Shown in pieces: positions 33,912-46,054 of a DNA stretch of 64,000 bases. Location: positions 1,178,001 to 1,242,000 of the forward strand of contig JBCAMK010000022.1 of the NCBI GenBank assembly GCA_038503065.1. Reading direction: 5' to 3'. Position 1 is the stretch's first letter, and every line of letters begins with the position of its first letter. The notes beneath the pieces were generated by a model. It ran no database searches, was not told where the DNA came from, and worked only from the letters and a program-made list of their open reading frames with translations. Origin of the DNA: Paragyromitra xinjiangensis (taxonomy: Eukaryota > Ascomycota > Pezizomycetes > Pezizales > Discinaceae). Made by a program: the position numbers and the translations under genes.

Positions 33912-36327
33912 ATGTCTGGAAACAACACTGTTTTTGTCACAGGGATTACCCCTCCTGACCCTTTATCGCCCCCTCCACGTCTCGAGATCAATGATATCTT
34001 AAGCAGACCGAACTATCTTAGTCTTTATTTGCGCGCGTTACAGCATTTTCAAGATACTAACAAGGATGAAGTTCTTTCATGGTTCCAAATCGGGGGGATC
34101 CATGGAAGACCATTCAAAGAATGGAACGGAGTCCCGAGGCACGTTGCGGGATTTCAAGGATACTGTCCTCATCGTAGTGTCTTGTTCGGGACTTGGCACC
34201 GTTCCTGGCTTGGTTTGTTTGAGGTATGACTATTATCTTGATGCATCAAATGAAATCGCTAACCGTGGCCTCCCTCAATCTTCCTGGCTGTTAAATTCAG
34301 CAAGCATTCTATAAAAGTGCTCAGGCAGTTGTCGCAGCACTCCCTCAGGGAGATTTTCGCGAAGATCTCGATAAGAAGGTCCTGCCAGAGCTCCGCATAC
34401 CGTCAGTGCCAGCCCAGTCCAACTCCTGAATTCCTGATTATATTTGGACTTTATAGACTTACACGCCACAGATACTGGGACTGGGCAAAACATCTGCCAC
34501 CGGGATCCCCAACTGTACCAGATATCTTCAAGGAGTCGAAATGGACAGTAACTGGTCCAGAAGAAGATGTCACAATCGATAATCCGCTTTACCGCTACAA
34601 CTTTAAAACTATTGATAAAACCGAGTTTCCGGTACGCAGATCTAATCTAAAGACCCTTAGACAAGAGCTATAGTACCACGGCAGGGGTTTAAGGCACATG
34701 CGGCTAATGGTGATCAATATCTAGGAAGATGGGTTTAATACTTGGCTTAAAACCCTTCACTATCCGATCGTGCATGAGACGCCTAGTCCCGATGACGAAA
34801 GCGATTCCAAAAAGCTCGAGGAAATCCTTCAGAAAAACCACGAGTGGTATATGCCCTTGGCCATATAGGCTTGGAAGTCATTAATCAGTTACTTTCTATT
34901 TAGTTTAACCAACGGAATCTACCATTTGCTATGTAGCGCTAGTTACAGCAAGTACGAGTCTTTCATCCACAAGCGCCTACTATCGAACGATGATTCTAAA
35001 GACTACGGCGAACGTTTTAACTCGCTTGAAGCGCTTCACGGACTTGTTCATAACCTGGTCGGAGGAGGAGGTACGCAGCTTCAAAGCTCTCAACTTGATA
35101 ATAGCCCCCACGCTGACATGACTTTCTTTGGCCTTTTTCTAAAGGTCATATGGTAGGAAACTTATGGAACATTATATTCATGAACTTATATTAATAGAGA
35201 ACTTAGGCTACGCTCGAATATTCGTGTTTTGATCCGAAATTTCACCACCATCATGGATTCGTTGATCGTATCTATGCCTTCTGGCAAGTGTTGAATCCTG
35301 ATAGCCGTATAGTGACGACATTCAACGATAGAACCCAGCAATACGAAGGCGAGCTAAGCGGTGAGCCACACTCCTCACAGAACTTTAATACGATATTGCT
35401 CGCTAACCCAGAGCATCTTAGCCCTTACACCATTTCATTAGCAAAAGGATATCTTCTAGAACTCTAAAAAGTCGTGGGATGTGAGAACTTTTGGGAGCAA
35501 CTACATAGAGCTTGAGAACTTAGACCCTACTAAAAGAAGGAAAGAGGTCGAGACAGTCATCAGAACGCTGTATTACCCAGGCTCCCCGCAGTACCAGATC
35601 TTAAATTACTACCCAAAATTATTAGCAGATGATGGCACAACAACGGAGTATGATCACAGCAAAACGTTCATAGCCTCCAGTTAAGCTAATGAGACGCAGA
35701 TACTTTATCACAATCGAGGTGGAGGAATATGCTCTCAATGGTCCCTTCAATATCGAGTTTTTCCTGGGAGAGCACACTACGACCGGAGCCGAAACAGAGG
35801 ACGCAAACTTTGTGGGAACTTATGGCGTGTTCGCAGCAAATCCAAAAAGTACTAGTTGCGAACGATGCAAAAAAGATGCATCCAGCAATGCAGTCGTTAC
35901 TGGGACAGTCCCACTGACCAATGCAATTTTGCGCAAAATTGGCCCAGACCTTGAAAAGGGGCCGCGGACACTAAACCCAGACGAAGCAGGCCCGTATGTG
36001 AGGAGAAACCTGAAATGGAAAATTTATTTGGTTCGAAACTATTTTCCCTTCCCTTTCCCTTCCGCACACCGACATAAATTCTAAAGGTCGCGCTTTCATA
36101 TTTAGTTGGACGGGACTCCTATATCACATGACCAGGTTCCCAGCTTGAAGGTGGAAGTCAGCTCGTCCACTGTCAGCGTTGGTAAACTTGATAAAGGATC
36201 CAAATTCAAACTCCCCGACGGAAGCGAATTCCACTATCCCAAGCATCTACCTACCTATAAGGATTGGAAAGGTGTCATAGATCCCGTCAACCGTCCGCTT
36301 CAATTGAAGGGGAATCGGGGAGGGTGA
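33912..36327 (+). pseudogene. Tyrosinase (type-3 copper oxidase) with frameshifted C-terminal part
   Basis: Tyrosinases oxidise phenols to quinones, often for melanin. In-frame exons are 33912-34223, 34301-34401, 34472-34631, 34725-34846, 34904-35144 and 35207 onward. All copper ligands are present: CuA H64, H87 (in YCPH, with the thioether Cys C85) and H96 (TWHRSW); CuB H277 and H281 (LEALHGLVHNLVG) and the DPKFHHHHGFVDR block near 321-332. After CuB the frame stops at 35467-35469, and homology continues one frame over (SKKSWDVRTFG...) to a stop at 35682-35684. It then shifts again by one (RRYFITIEVEEYALNGPF...) from about 35677 to 36030 and into a last exon at 36106-36327. An unusually long intron (35311-35459, weak GTGACG donor) could bypass the first break, but the second has no splice solution. 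No signal peptide is present. Confidence 0.82.
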
Positions 36328-36551
36328 TCGGGAAGCACGGGGGTTTTCTCCACCACCAGATCTTTTGGCTTTGGTCTTATATTTTATTCTCGCTGTTCTC
36401 TGAAATCGATGTGAGCGCCTAGGGAATTCATGTACTGTTTCACTCATAAATCTACTTCTTAAATGCCCAAATATGGCATGCTCCAGTGCCACTGAATTAC
36501 TTATAGAAGTGACCTATCGAATGAGTTAAACCTGCATATGCATGCTTTTAG

Positions 36552-39081
36552 AAATCCCAAATCATCAACATCGAAGCATACTTTTTCGTCAGGGTAATCT
36601 TTCTTGACCCCCGAACGGCAACCCATCACGCAGATAAGTCTATAACATCCACAAACTTCAATGTCTCTACTCAAGTCCCAAACGAAATTATCCTCATCAT
36701 CGCCGAAAGCCTCGGCCCAAAAGATGCCAATTCCCTCAGCCAAACTAACAGCTATCTTCGTAGCCTTCTAGCCTCACTGCTCTCCCATTTGATGCTCCAG
36801 GAAAAAGATGACGTCCTCCATTGGGCTGTTAGAAAAAATCGTCTGCAAACAGTTCAATTCCTTCTGGACAATGGGGCATGTGTCGATCCCAGAAAAAAAC
36901 TTGGACAAACACCCCTGCATTACGCGGCGATGGGAGGCTTCGAGCCCATCGTCGATCTCCTATTGAAAAACGGCGCAGATCCCAATAACCGCGATAACCA
37001 TAACCGACACCCTCTTGATTGGGCTGCATTGGGAGGCCATACAGCGATAGTTCGTACTTTCCTGCAGCATAGAGTTACGCCCCCTCAGGGAAATTTCATG
37101 AAGAAACCTCCCCTGCACTGGGCTGCCATGGGTGGACACGAACCGACGATCAGATTACTTTTGCTTGATATCGATGACGATCAGATCGATCACCAAGATA
37201 GCCGTGGCATGACGGTTCTACAATGGCTGGTGGTTTCTGGAAAGGAGTCTTTGGTCAAGTTAGTCATTGAAAGAGGAGCAGATATCTACCACCATGATAA
37301 GTACTAGTACCAAGCTCTTCACTTCGCAGCAAACCCTAAATTCATGTTCAAATTGAATTTTAAGGGGCACCGCCTCAGAATTGATGATTTTGGCAACTCC
37401 CCTGAGTTGAGAGCCTACTTAACGAACCCCCCGAGGCATGAAGCCACCATCAAGCTCTTGCTGGAGAAAAATGCGGAAGTCGACGCAAGAGCTTGTGGAT
37501 ATAAGACGCCCCTCCACATGGCAGCAGTTTGTGGGCATGAAGCAGCCGTCCGACTCCTTCTAGAAAACGGAGCGAATCACTCACCGCAAGATACCGGTTA
37601 TTCCCAAACACTCCTACACGTCGCGGCAGCATCTGGACACGAGACAATCGTGAAACTACTCATAGAAGCAGGTGCTAATATTAAAGCTGCATCTTCTAGG
37701 GGAGCCAATCACCTTAGCAGTTGAAAACGATCACAGCTCTATTGTGGCGCTATTGCTGGCAAAGCGTGCTATCTGAGGGCGGGACTAGAGAGGTTTCACT
37801 CGAATCGGCAGCGAGATGTGGGAATTTATCTATACACAGAAAACGAGATGGGGGCAGAAACTTGGGGTTACCCTGCTGAACTACGCTCATAGTTGAGAAA
37901 ATTACATGTTTGACTCCAAGTAATATGTATATCACGGGACGAGGTTGAGAAGCCAGAATATGACGAGCTTTGAACGTAACGAGCGAAGCGAGTGAAGTGA
38001 GAAGTGAGGAATATTTTGCTTCTCAACCGAGTGGGCTTGGTATGCCGAATAGATGAGAGAGTCACCATGAGCCAATATACCTTTGCTGTCAAATCCACCC
38101 CCCTACTACTTCCCCCTCCCAACGCCCATAGTACAGAGATCGTTAGTCTGTTACTGGATAAAGGAGTAAATATTCTCGCAGTAGGAAAAACCGGGGCCAC
38201 AGCAATTCATATAGCAGCTATGCTCGGGCACAACGCAGTGGTTTGTCTACTGTTAGAGAGGGGCGTCAACATCGATTCTAAAACTAAGGCCGGACATACA
38301 CCACTTCACATAGCTGCACAGACCGGCAAAAACAGGGCGGCGGAACCACTGGTAGAAAAAGGTGCCGACATCTCTGCTCAGGATGCCGAAAGACTAACAC
38401 CACCACACACGGTGGCAAGACCGCTTTGGGGTATATATTACGATGTACATGGCCAAGAATTAATAGCAAGGCAACTGCTAGATAAAAGGGCCGAAACCAT
38501 GACGGTAGACAAATACGGAAGAACGCCGCTCCACCTCGCAGCCATAGTTGGTCGTAAATCGATCGTCGAACTGCTACTTGAAAACGGCGCCGACATTGCC
38601 GCCCGTGATAACAACGGCTGGACAGCTTTCCACTAGGCAGTAATGTCGAGACACCAAGCAGTTGTTAAAATCCTCTTGGGGGGAGGCGCTGATATCAATT
38701 GTCTAATTCCAGGTGGAAAAACAATCCTTCTCGAAATGGCATATCTAGTACGCCAAGCGCGAACAATTTCACATTCTCCTTAGCAGGAAGATCGGAGAAA
38801 CAACGAAGAGAGGGTGGGATGATAGGTAGGTAGAGGCTCTGAGGTGGGTGGAGATGATTCGGCTACTGTTAGAAAATGGTATCGATGCTACTGCGGAAGA
38901 CAATAGTGGGAAGACAGCATCGTGTGTAGCTCTTTCAAATAAGTGGACGTTACTGGTTACTATGTTAAAGGAGTGGCCGGAACGAGACGATAGGTTTGTG
39001 GGGATGTTGTGGGAATCAGAGGACGAATATATATATTATGAGATAGGAGAAGAGGATATTGGCGACGAGTGGGCTCCTTGA
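36552..39081 (+). pseudogene. Broken F-box/ankyrin-repeat gene
   Basis: One reading frame carries an F-box (VPNEIILIIAESLGPKDANS near 36675) followed by about ten ankyrin repeats (GQTPLHYAAMGG, LHWAAMGGHE, TPLHMAAVCGHE, TLLHVAAASGHE, TPLHLAAIVGRK and others) up to about 38640. The frame has no ATG before 36792; an ATG at 36661 is two bases out of phase with the F-box. In-frame TAG codons interrupt repeats at 37305 and 38634. A one-base shift sits near 37700 in a GGGG run, after which the frame ends at about 37776. A copy of a dispersed repeat lies at 37866-38120. The last repeat (MIRLLLENGIDATAEDNSGK, 38848) is in another frame and leads to an acidic tail. The uninterrupted protein would have been a candidate SCF substrate receptor. 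Confidence 0.8.
37866..38120 (+). repeat. Dispersed repeat, copy 2, inside the ankyrin pseudogene
   Basis: This is the same ordered words as at 29104-29295 (TTACCCTGCTGAACTAC, AAGTAATATGTATATCAC, GAGAAGCCAGAATATGACGA, AATATACCTTTGCTGTCAAAT). About 100 bases are inserted after 'GAGCTTTG', including a purine-rich run of GAAGCGAGT/GAAGTGAGA units. Translation through its 3' end is fused to the downstream ankyrin frame. Confidence 0.65.
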
Positions 39082-39547
39082 TATCACTTAATTTTGTAGG
39101 GGTGTTTTTTGGTAAGCCTTAAAGATCGAGCTTGTGTAGTGTTTTGAAGATAGGAGTTCCAGGGATCCTTCCTGAGTTATAATTGCTCGAGACGGGTGGT
39201 ACGTTTTATTACAGTTTGTGCTTTTATCACGCTGGATTAAGTATAAGAATTAGAAAGCCTTCAACTGAATAACGAGGCCATTTCTGTTTAAATACAGCAC
39301 AAAATTTGGCTACGATCTGAAATGAAGGTGCACAAGAATGAATATCAGAAATACCAGTGCATAGAAACCGAAAGTGCCAAGGTCTCACAGCCTTTTCTAC
39401 ATCAACAATAGCTATATAGTTAATCATAAGAGCCTGTAATGTTTGGACAAGAGTGTCCCGAGCCCTCCCAATAGACCCCTTGAGGACCCAGACCCACTCT
39501 TAAGGCCATCAGAATGCAGAACACGCTAGAGAGCCAGAAAACCAAAA
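39082..39547. other. Intergenic, no gene seen
   Basis: A+T-rich convergent spacer between the ankyrin pseudogene and the next gene. Nothing is recognised. Confidence 0.4.
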
Positions 39548-40153
39548 TCACGCATAATAAATCAACTCACCAGGAGGGGGAAGTGGACGGTGTGGAACCG
39601 GCTCTTTGTCATCGTCATCTTTTTTATCTTTTCTTGGCTTCGTTACCACCCTAAAAATCCCGAGATGACGCTTCCAGCGGGGCTTCTTACGTTTAATTTT
39701 ATCCCCTTCACTTTGTTCCTCCTCGCTCTCGTCGTCTCCATCAAAATCCCGCTCGTCATCTTTCTTCGCCACCTTAAGAATTGCAGGCCGCCATGGACGC
39801 CACTCGTTAAGCTCAGGGTGAAAATACTCGACCTTAATTGGCTCAAGACTCACATTTAGATCACGTCCTCTATGAAAATTTCTGTCTCCGTCATCTAGCG
39901 GCATACGGATACGCGCTGGTGCGGTCGCCAACTTACCGGCTCCGATAATATGTAAGAGGATTGGGTCTTTAGGCGGAGAAATTCCACCTTCAGAACTCTC
40001 TGGGGAATCTCGTGTTGGTTTTGGTGATCGGACTGGGGTAACGGGTTCTTGTTGAAGATGGATTCTCCCTTCTTGAGATACCTGCACCCGCATAGGGAAC
40101 TCCTCGTCACTGATGGTGGAAGTTCTATCACTTTCTGAAGAGTGATGCGACAT
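39548..40153 (-). CDS. Hydrophilic hypothetical protein
   Basis: This intronless frame of 201 residues has its ATG at 40153. I do not recognise a family. The N-terminal 65 residues are Ser/Pro/Glu-rich with proline-directed phosphosite-like TP and SP pairs (TPVRSPKP). The middle (LLHIIGAGKLATAPARIRMP; LEPIKVEYFHPELNEWRPWRPA) is more ordered. The C-terminal third is highly charged, with acidic (DGDDESEEEQSEGD) followed by basic (KIKRKKPRWKRH) blocks that could act as a nuclear signal. The tail is Pro-rich. Composition and uninterrupted length support a real gene; no function can be given. Confidence 0.5.
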   Translation of the reverse strand: MSHHSSESDRTSTISDEEFPMRVQVSQEGRIHLQQEPVTPVRSPKPTRDSPESSEGGISPPKDPILLHIIGAGKLATAPARIRMPLDDGDRNFHRGRDLNVSLEPIKVEYFHPELNEWRPWRPAILKVAKKDDERDFDGDDESEEEQSEGDKIKRKKPRWKRHLGIFRVVTKPRKDKKDDDDKEPVPHRPLPPPGELIYYA

Positions 40154-42089
40154 GCTAGAGGGTTCGCAAATACCTTCTAGAGATGAGTGTATGCTGTGTA
40201 TGTGGAGTATTACCTGATGGATGGTGGGATGTTATTAATTAGTGATAAGAGTGCTTATTTATATATGGCAGGACTTTCAAGTACGCTTCTAGTCACACTT
40301 GAAAAGAATTCTGTAAGATGTATCGAAATTCATCTTGCCAGAGTTACGTAAATTTCCCAGTCACGAAACCTTTTAGCTAAGATGTCGAAAGCTAGACATA
40401 TATACAACTCTACATTATACAAGCAATCAGTGCCAATTTGGAAGTAAAGATATTTGAAGTACAAAATGCCTATTCTAGTTAGATGTTTCTATGGTCTCTT
40501 GTTCTTAACTGATTGTAAAAAAATAGGTTTGAGAGGTCTTGATTTTAGTCATAGGTAATCACTCCATACCAACTTTTAACATAATTATTTATAGTTCCCA
40601 GAAACAGAAACTAGATAGAAACCGTAAAACTAAAAAGAATGATATACCAGATACGAGTGAGCCTACCATGGGTAAGGTGGATGTTAGGCTAAGCCTTGAG
40701 ACATAAAAATGGTAACACACGGGCAGAAATCTCGAGCACCCCTGATCCTATAAAATATGTGGATGCCGCCTAATTAAAGGAGTCTTAGGCCTGCATATTG
40801 AGGTCGCCAATTTCCACACCTTGAGCCTGACTCATTGACCAGGTACGTTTGAAAGATGTTGATTAAGCCACAAACAATGTCGATAGAGTAAAACAGAATT
40901 GGAGTATCCCTCCCAGATAGCCCGAACGTAACAAAATCCCAAGACTCTATAGAAACCCAGACCTAGCATGGGGCCAGTAACCTGGTAATTTGGATTGCCT
41001 CAGAAAATCCGCTAAGCCTATTCAGGAGATGGCATGAGTGATAAGTGGTGTACCTAGCTTACGTCTTCTCACACTTCCGATCAGAAGAGATTTTATCCCT
41101 TGTTTCTACTTCAATAAGAAGGGGCAGATACAGGGAAAGAAGAGAGAACACCCTGCCTCTCTAGCAAAGAAGTCCTCCTAAAATACAAATTGTAGCTCTT
41201 GGTGATTACGCCACTCCATACTAGAATTCCCTTTTCAGCCACACCACCCCCCCTAATCACGCCGAACCCTCAGCAAAATCTACTAATACCAGAATTTTCC
41301 ACACCAGCGGTTCCTTGTAAATTATATGATCTACAGACCATAGGCCCTGTAACACTGCTACTTTCTACCTAATACTAACTTCCTAGATGAGGCCACAAAA
41401 CCGCTTCGGCTATCTAATGAATGCGCTCCTAACCAGGGTGAACTAAAGCTGCTCATTTACCTCATACAAATACCCCCGCCGGCTACTAACCCCTGGAGCT
41501 TATTGATGTTGCTTCTTGCGGTACGCGAAGATTTAGTATCCCAGGACTACGTAAAGGAATAAATGAAAGATATATAAGTTAACCGTGTATCAATGAGTGA
41601 TAGATGGTGATAAAACCCCATTTCAAATCTATAAAATTAAACTGGAGTTGTATTTGAACGTTATCACAAACACTACTTGTGCCATCCCGCGACAGAACCC
41701 CAAGCATAAGGGTCTAGAAGTAGGATTCTCACCACCAATCAGTATGCCGAAACGATATGAAACGTTCACGATCATAACGCAATGACAACATAATGAATCA
41801 ATCAGTCCATCAATAAAGTAATTACAACACTAGCTCCAGGTGAGCAACCATCTCATGCCAGCCATAACTCTAATAACATTTCAGAAAAGAAATACGCCAT
41901 GATATCCCGCGAAATAACCAAACCGTAAACCAAACAAACCAGCCTCCCAACCTCCCAAAGATCCCTCGGACGCGTAAAGCAGTAAATACATTAACAACAT
42001 TAAAAAAACATGAACCGCTTTTTCGTTTCGTTTTTAGACATCATTATCGTCCCACATAGAAAAAACATAACTCATCGCCCAGCCCTTCC
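40154..42089. other. Intergenic, A+T-rich
   Basis: This two-kb stretch has no convincing frame or RNA gene. One short + frame (41597-41785) has no motif. Confidence 0.45.
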
Positions 42090-43924
42090 TCACCCTTTTC
42101 TTCTCCCATGATCATTTTCCCACCGATCCAACCTCCTATTAACAGCCCCCGTCAAAACTTTCAAGATCCACTCCCCCGTCAGCGCCTCTCCATCCTCCCC
42201 TTCCTCTGTACTCCTCTTTTCCCTCTGTTGATCACTAATATACGGTGTATAATCCACCATATCCCGAATCCCATATATCTCCGCCAACGCATCATCCAAA
42301 TCCTCCAGCGCCTCCCTCGCGCCCTCCTCATCTCCAATCTGGAAGAACTGAATACCAACCTGAGACAACGGTGCATTCAACGCGTCAAGCCTCCGTGCCG
42401 CATCAACAATCACACTCTCAGGATCATCCGTCGGTTCGCCATCGGTCAGGACAATGATATTAAGCGGTTTTGGATACTGCACAGCTCTAAACCCAGGACC
42501 CATAGGCGATGCCGGCGGTGAGTTGAGGGTTGTACGGGCGATGGCGTAGGAGTCTAGGTAGTCTCTCAGTATCCGGTCTAGGCAAGCAGCAATTGGGGTA
42601 ATCCCAGCCGGTCGGACAAGGTCGAAGAGTCGTCGTACTTCCGCCGCGGAACGGATGTTCCTTGCGTCGTGGTGTGTGGAGTTTAAAAAATGGATGTCGA
42701 TTCCGTCGCTGTCGTATTTGGTTGCGATAGTAGCGATTGTTTCTAGTGCTGCACGAGTGTCAGTCCACCGGGTGAAGGCGTCCATGCTAGCTGAGTCGTC
42801 GATTACGAATACGGTGTCGAAGGTGCGCAGGAATTCGTATTGGTTTTCTCTTAGTGATCCTCTCTTACGGCGGAATACGCTGAGTTGTTTTGTAGGGGTT
42901 GTAGGGGTTGTAGGTACCGTAGGGATTGCTTCCTGGCCGCTGAAGGACTTTCCAGAGTTCGTTCGGTGGTATGTAGGGATTGCTTCTTGACCGCTGAAGG
43001 ACTTTCCAGAGTCTGTTCGGTGGGGTCTAGGAGGCTGGTATATGCTATCGCTGCTTCCGATTTCCACAGGCTCTGGCTCGGAGCTCAGTTCTGCGCGACC
43101 AACACGGGGGTCGAAGTTGGAGCGATATCGGTGGAGTAAGGAGTCCTGTTCCGGTGTGTTAATGGCGATTTTGGATACTGCATAGGCGATGTACTCTTCG
43201 CCCTGGCCAAACACAGAGGGGTATTCCAGGGGATATGGCGGTGGTGCGTTTCCGGAGAAGTTGGGGGTTGAGGGGTGTGTATTTGAACGGCGGGCTTGCT
43301 CGAGGGGGGACGGCGTTGGGGGAGTCGCTGTAATCAATGGAGTACTCGGTGCTATATAATGTTAATATAGCTATTCAATAAGTGTCAAACGCGGTGAGAC
43401 TTACTACTCCCACCGGTATCCCGTCTACTCCGATGACCTGAAATTACAATTCCCATGGACGAGCCCGATGGCGGCGAACCCGACATTCGGTTCATATTCA
43501 CGGCAGACGCGGAAATCGGGATCGGTGCCGACGGCGGCGCAACCACTTCCACCGGACTCGGCAATTCCGCTGGTAGTTCAGGCGGTATCTCCGACCGGCG
43601 CTTTTTCGACCGCGACGAGTGTTTTCGCACAGGAGCGTCCGCGGTATCAGCCCGAGACCTATGTCTCCGTGGAGCCCCAGTGGTATCGGATCGGGACCTG
43701 TGGCGAGATGAACGGTGCCGTTCTTGGGGGGGCGCCGGGTCGGATTGTGATAGGAAGGAAATGCGGGGATCTGCGGAGATTGAGATAGGTCGGTTCCCAC
43801 CGGTCGGTGAGACGTCGTAGTTCTTCTGGGTCCGGTGGAGAGGATGGTGACGGTGAGGGGATCGGGGTTCTTCTTCAGCGCTACCGCCGCCGATGAAGGA
43901 GAGGCGACGAAGGATGCTGCTCAT
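42090..43924 (-). CDS. von Willebrand factor A (vWA) domain protein
   Basis: Two exons (43924-43405 and 43351-42090) join in frame to 593 residues; the donor is GTAAGT. The first 340 residues are disordered and rich in S, R and P, with several RHRSR repeats. They include a tandem duplication of 18 residues around HRT[D/N]SGKSFSGQEAIPT (DNA period 54 bases, at about 42919 and 42973). Residues about 350-540 are a vWA domain with a complete MIDAS metal site: DxSxS in VIDDSASM (D358, S360, S362), the Thr in GITPIAACLD (about T425) and the Asp in IVLTDGEPTDD (about D477). Fungal cytosolic vWA proteins of this layout are mostly uncharacterised; metal-dependent protein binding is inferred from the MIDAS site. 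The C-terminal 70 residues are helical and charged. Confidence 0.85.
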
Positions 43925-46054
43925 GAGGGTTACGAGGGGGGTATTTTGTTATAGGTTTATTTATTGATATGCTCTTCCAGGCAGACGTAGAGGCGCAGCA
44001 CTTGGTGAAGATCGGTGTCACTATAGCTATGTCTTGGTGTCTAGATACTTGATGTGATATAGTTGTCGGAGATGGTGGAGGGGGAGGGCGGGGATTTATT
44101 ATATAGTTACACTTTGTCTTCGTCTTTCTCCGCATGCGCCGCTGTATCACATTGCAGTATTCAGGGCGATAATAAAACAGATTGTTAATTACAAGCAAAG
44201 GTGTGGACAGTGGGGTAATTGGTGATTGGGCTATGTTTACTCTCCAATTCTAATAATCTACCCATCGAGGTTAGAAGTGCGGAAAGAAAGACGGGATTGG
44301 GGAAAGCCGACTCTTCTATTTCGAGACCCTCCCCCTCAAGGCTGATTCACGTCAGACAGCAAATAAACCCTCAAGCCGGTCTTCTAGAACACATTTTGGA
44401 ATACTCTACACGCATTTCAGGCAGCGATCGCAAAATGTGACACTGCCCTCCCTCCATACGATAAACACCAAAGGCTGAACTTCCTCCACGTTTCACCTAT
44501 CCATCGTCGGACTCCTCAGCGTTGACAGAAACTCGAGAATGGATCTCGGGACCCGATCTCGGCCGGTGGAAACGAAACACCTGGCCTTGTGACTCTTCCC
44601 CAAGAGAACCCTTCTGGAATCTCGGATTCCGGATATCGGCGACAGAAGTTTATCCATTTATGCAGAGTATGACGAGTGCCAATGCTCGCTTTCCTGGGCT
44701 CTGATCGATTGGTTACTGGGATTGTGCATGCACCTGCCATAATCGTATCGTTGCTTACCGAAGATATCCAATGCAGGTACTAACTTACGTCAGGAGGATT
44801 TTCTGAAGCTCCCGAGATTTGTGGGAACGAATCGGAGGTAGAGGTTTACGGCTTCGAGTGTATGGCCCTGTGGCATAGTGCTGGGGCGTCGGCCGCGGGT
44901 TAGGGCGGGAAATTGGAATATCCAACCCACAAAACGAGGCTGTTACTCAAATGTTCCTGTGGCGAGAGTAGTGTTAGGCTGATTGTGATCCCAGGTGAAG
45001 GCGCAGTACCTAGACTTACGAGAGTGCTACCATATATCTCCCGAGTTCTTGCTCTTCGTGCCGGCGGGGTATCTTTCGCCCTCCAAGATTCGTTCACCTT
45101 GAAAACACTGACCACGCGTTAGGTTCTAGGCCAAATTTTACTTTTCCAAGCAGTCGGAACAAATTTGTGTATGGAATTCCTGTCGTACTTAAACTTAAAC
45201 TGAGAAGCCGAACTGCAGGTGATCAAGAGGCTGGAAAACGCAATAACTGTGTGAGCTTTAAGTCTATATGGGATCCAGTCATAAGTGGTCTGATATTGTA
45301 CTGTGGTGCCGACCCTTAAGTGTATGCTAATCTGCATGTCAACTACAGCCATTGCAACGTTGGACAGCATCTTATCTCTCGATTCGTGAACAATTTCCAT
45401 TTGCCCTTGTTGCTGGTTTTAGGCTATCGATTATTATTAGGGATCATTCGTGACCATAGCTCTGGTTCAATCAGGGTTTCTCCAGACCTAGGCAAAGAAC
45501 TACTTTCAAGGTTAACGATATTAGCTAATGTTAGGGGTATTTAATTGAATCCCACACTACTTCTCTGGGCCTCGAACTCACTAGTATGGAATAAAGTGCT
45601 ATGAACGGTATGCTGCTGAGTTCAATAACCAGAACGGCGCAGTTATCGTGCCGGTATAGGGAACCGAGACCATGTACCAAGTAGCTTTATGGAGCAACGT
45701 TATCACACATGAGACAATGATCATTGACATTGCTTTCTTTAATTCTATCTTGACTTCCTTTGGTGACGGTGATAACAAAGAGCTCCTAATAAAATCTAGC
45801 GTAAGAACCCGTATGCAGGAGAAAGTGACATACATTGGGCTCAAATATCTCAATTTCCCGGGGATACCACAGAATCATCTAGTTCATGTCTCAATGCCCT
45901 CTATCATCTTATTGTCCTGCCACTATCAATGAAATGCTATTGGTGAAGAACAACCCTAACCCTCAGCCTTCCGACCCCTGATAATAATTTCAACCCATGA
46001 AGCTCCCTTGTTAACTCTCACCATTCGCAAACCACAGCTCCAACAGCATTCGCA
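43925..46054. other. Intergenic; divergent promoters
   Basis: This lies between the vWA gene (-) and the EXPERA gene (+), so it holds both promoters. Short frames (44219-44440, 45320-45544, 45672-45932) have no family support. Confidence 0.4.

Noticed and set aside
42108..43820. Long antisense and alternate frames over the vWA gene
   Set aside because: They are low-complexity shadows of the vWA coding sequence and show no family motif.
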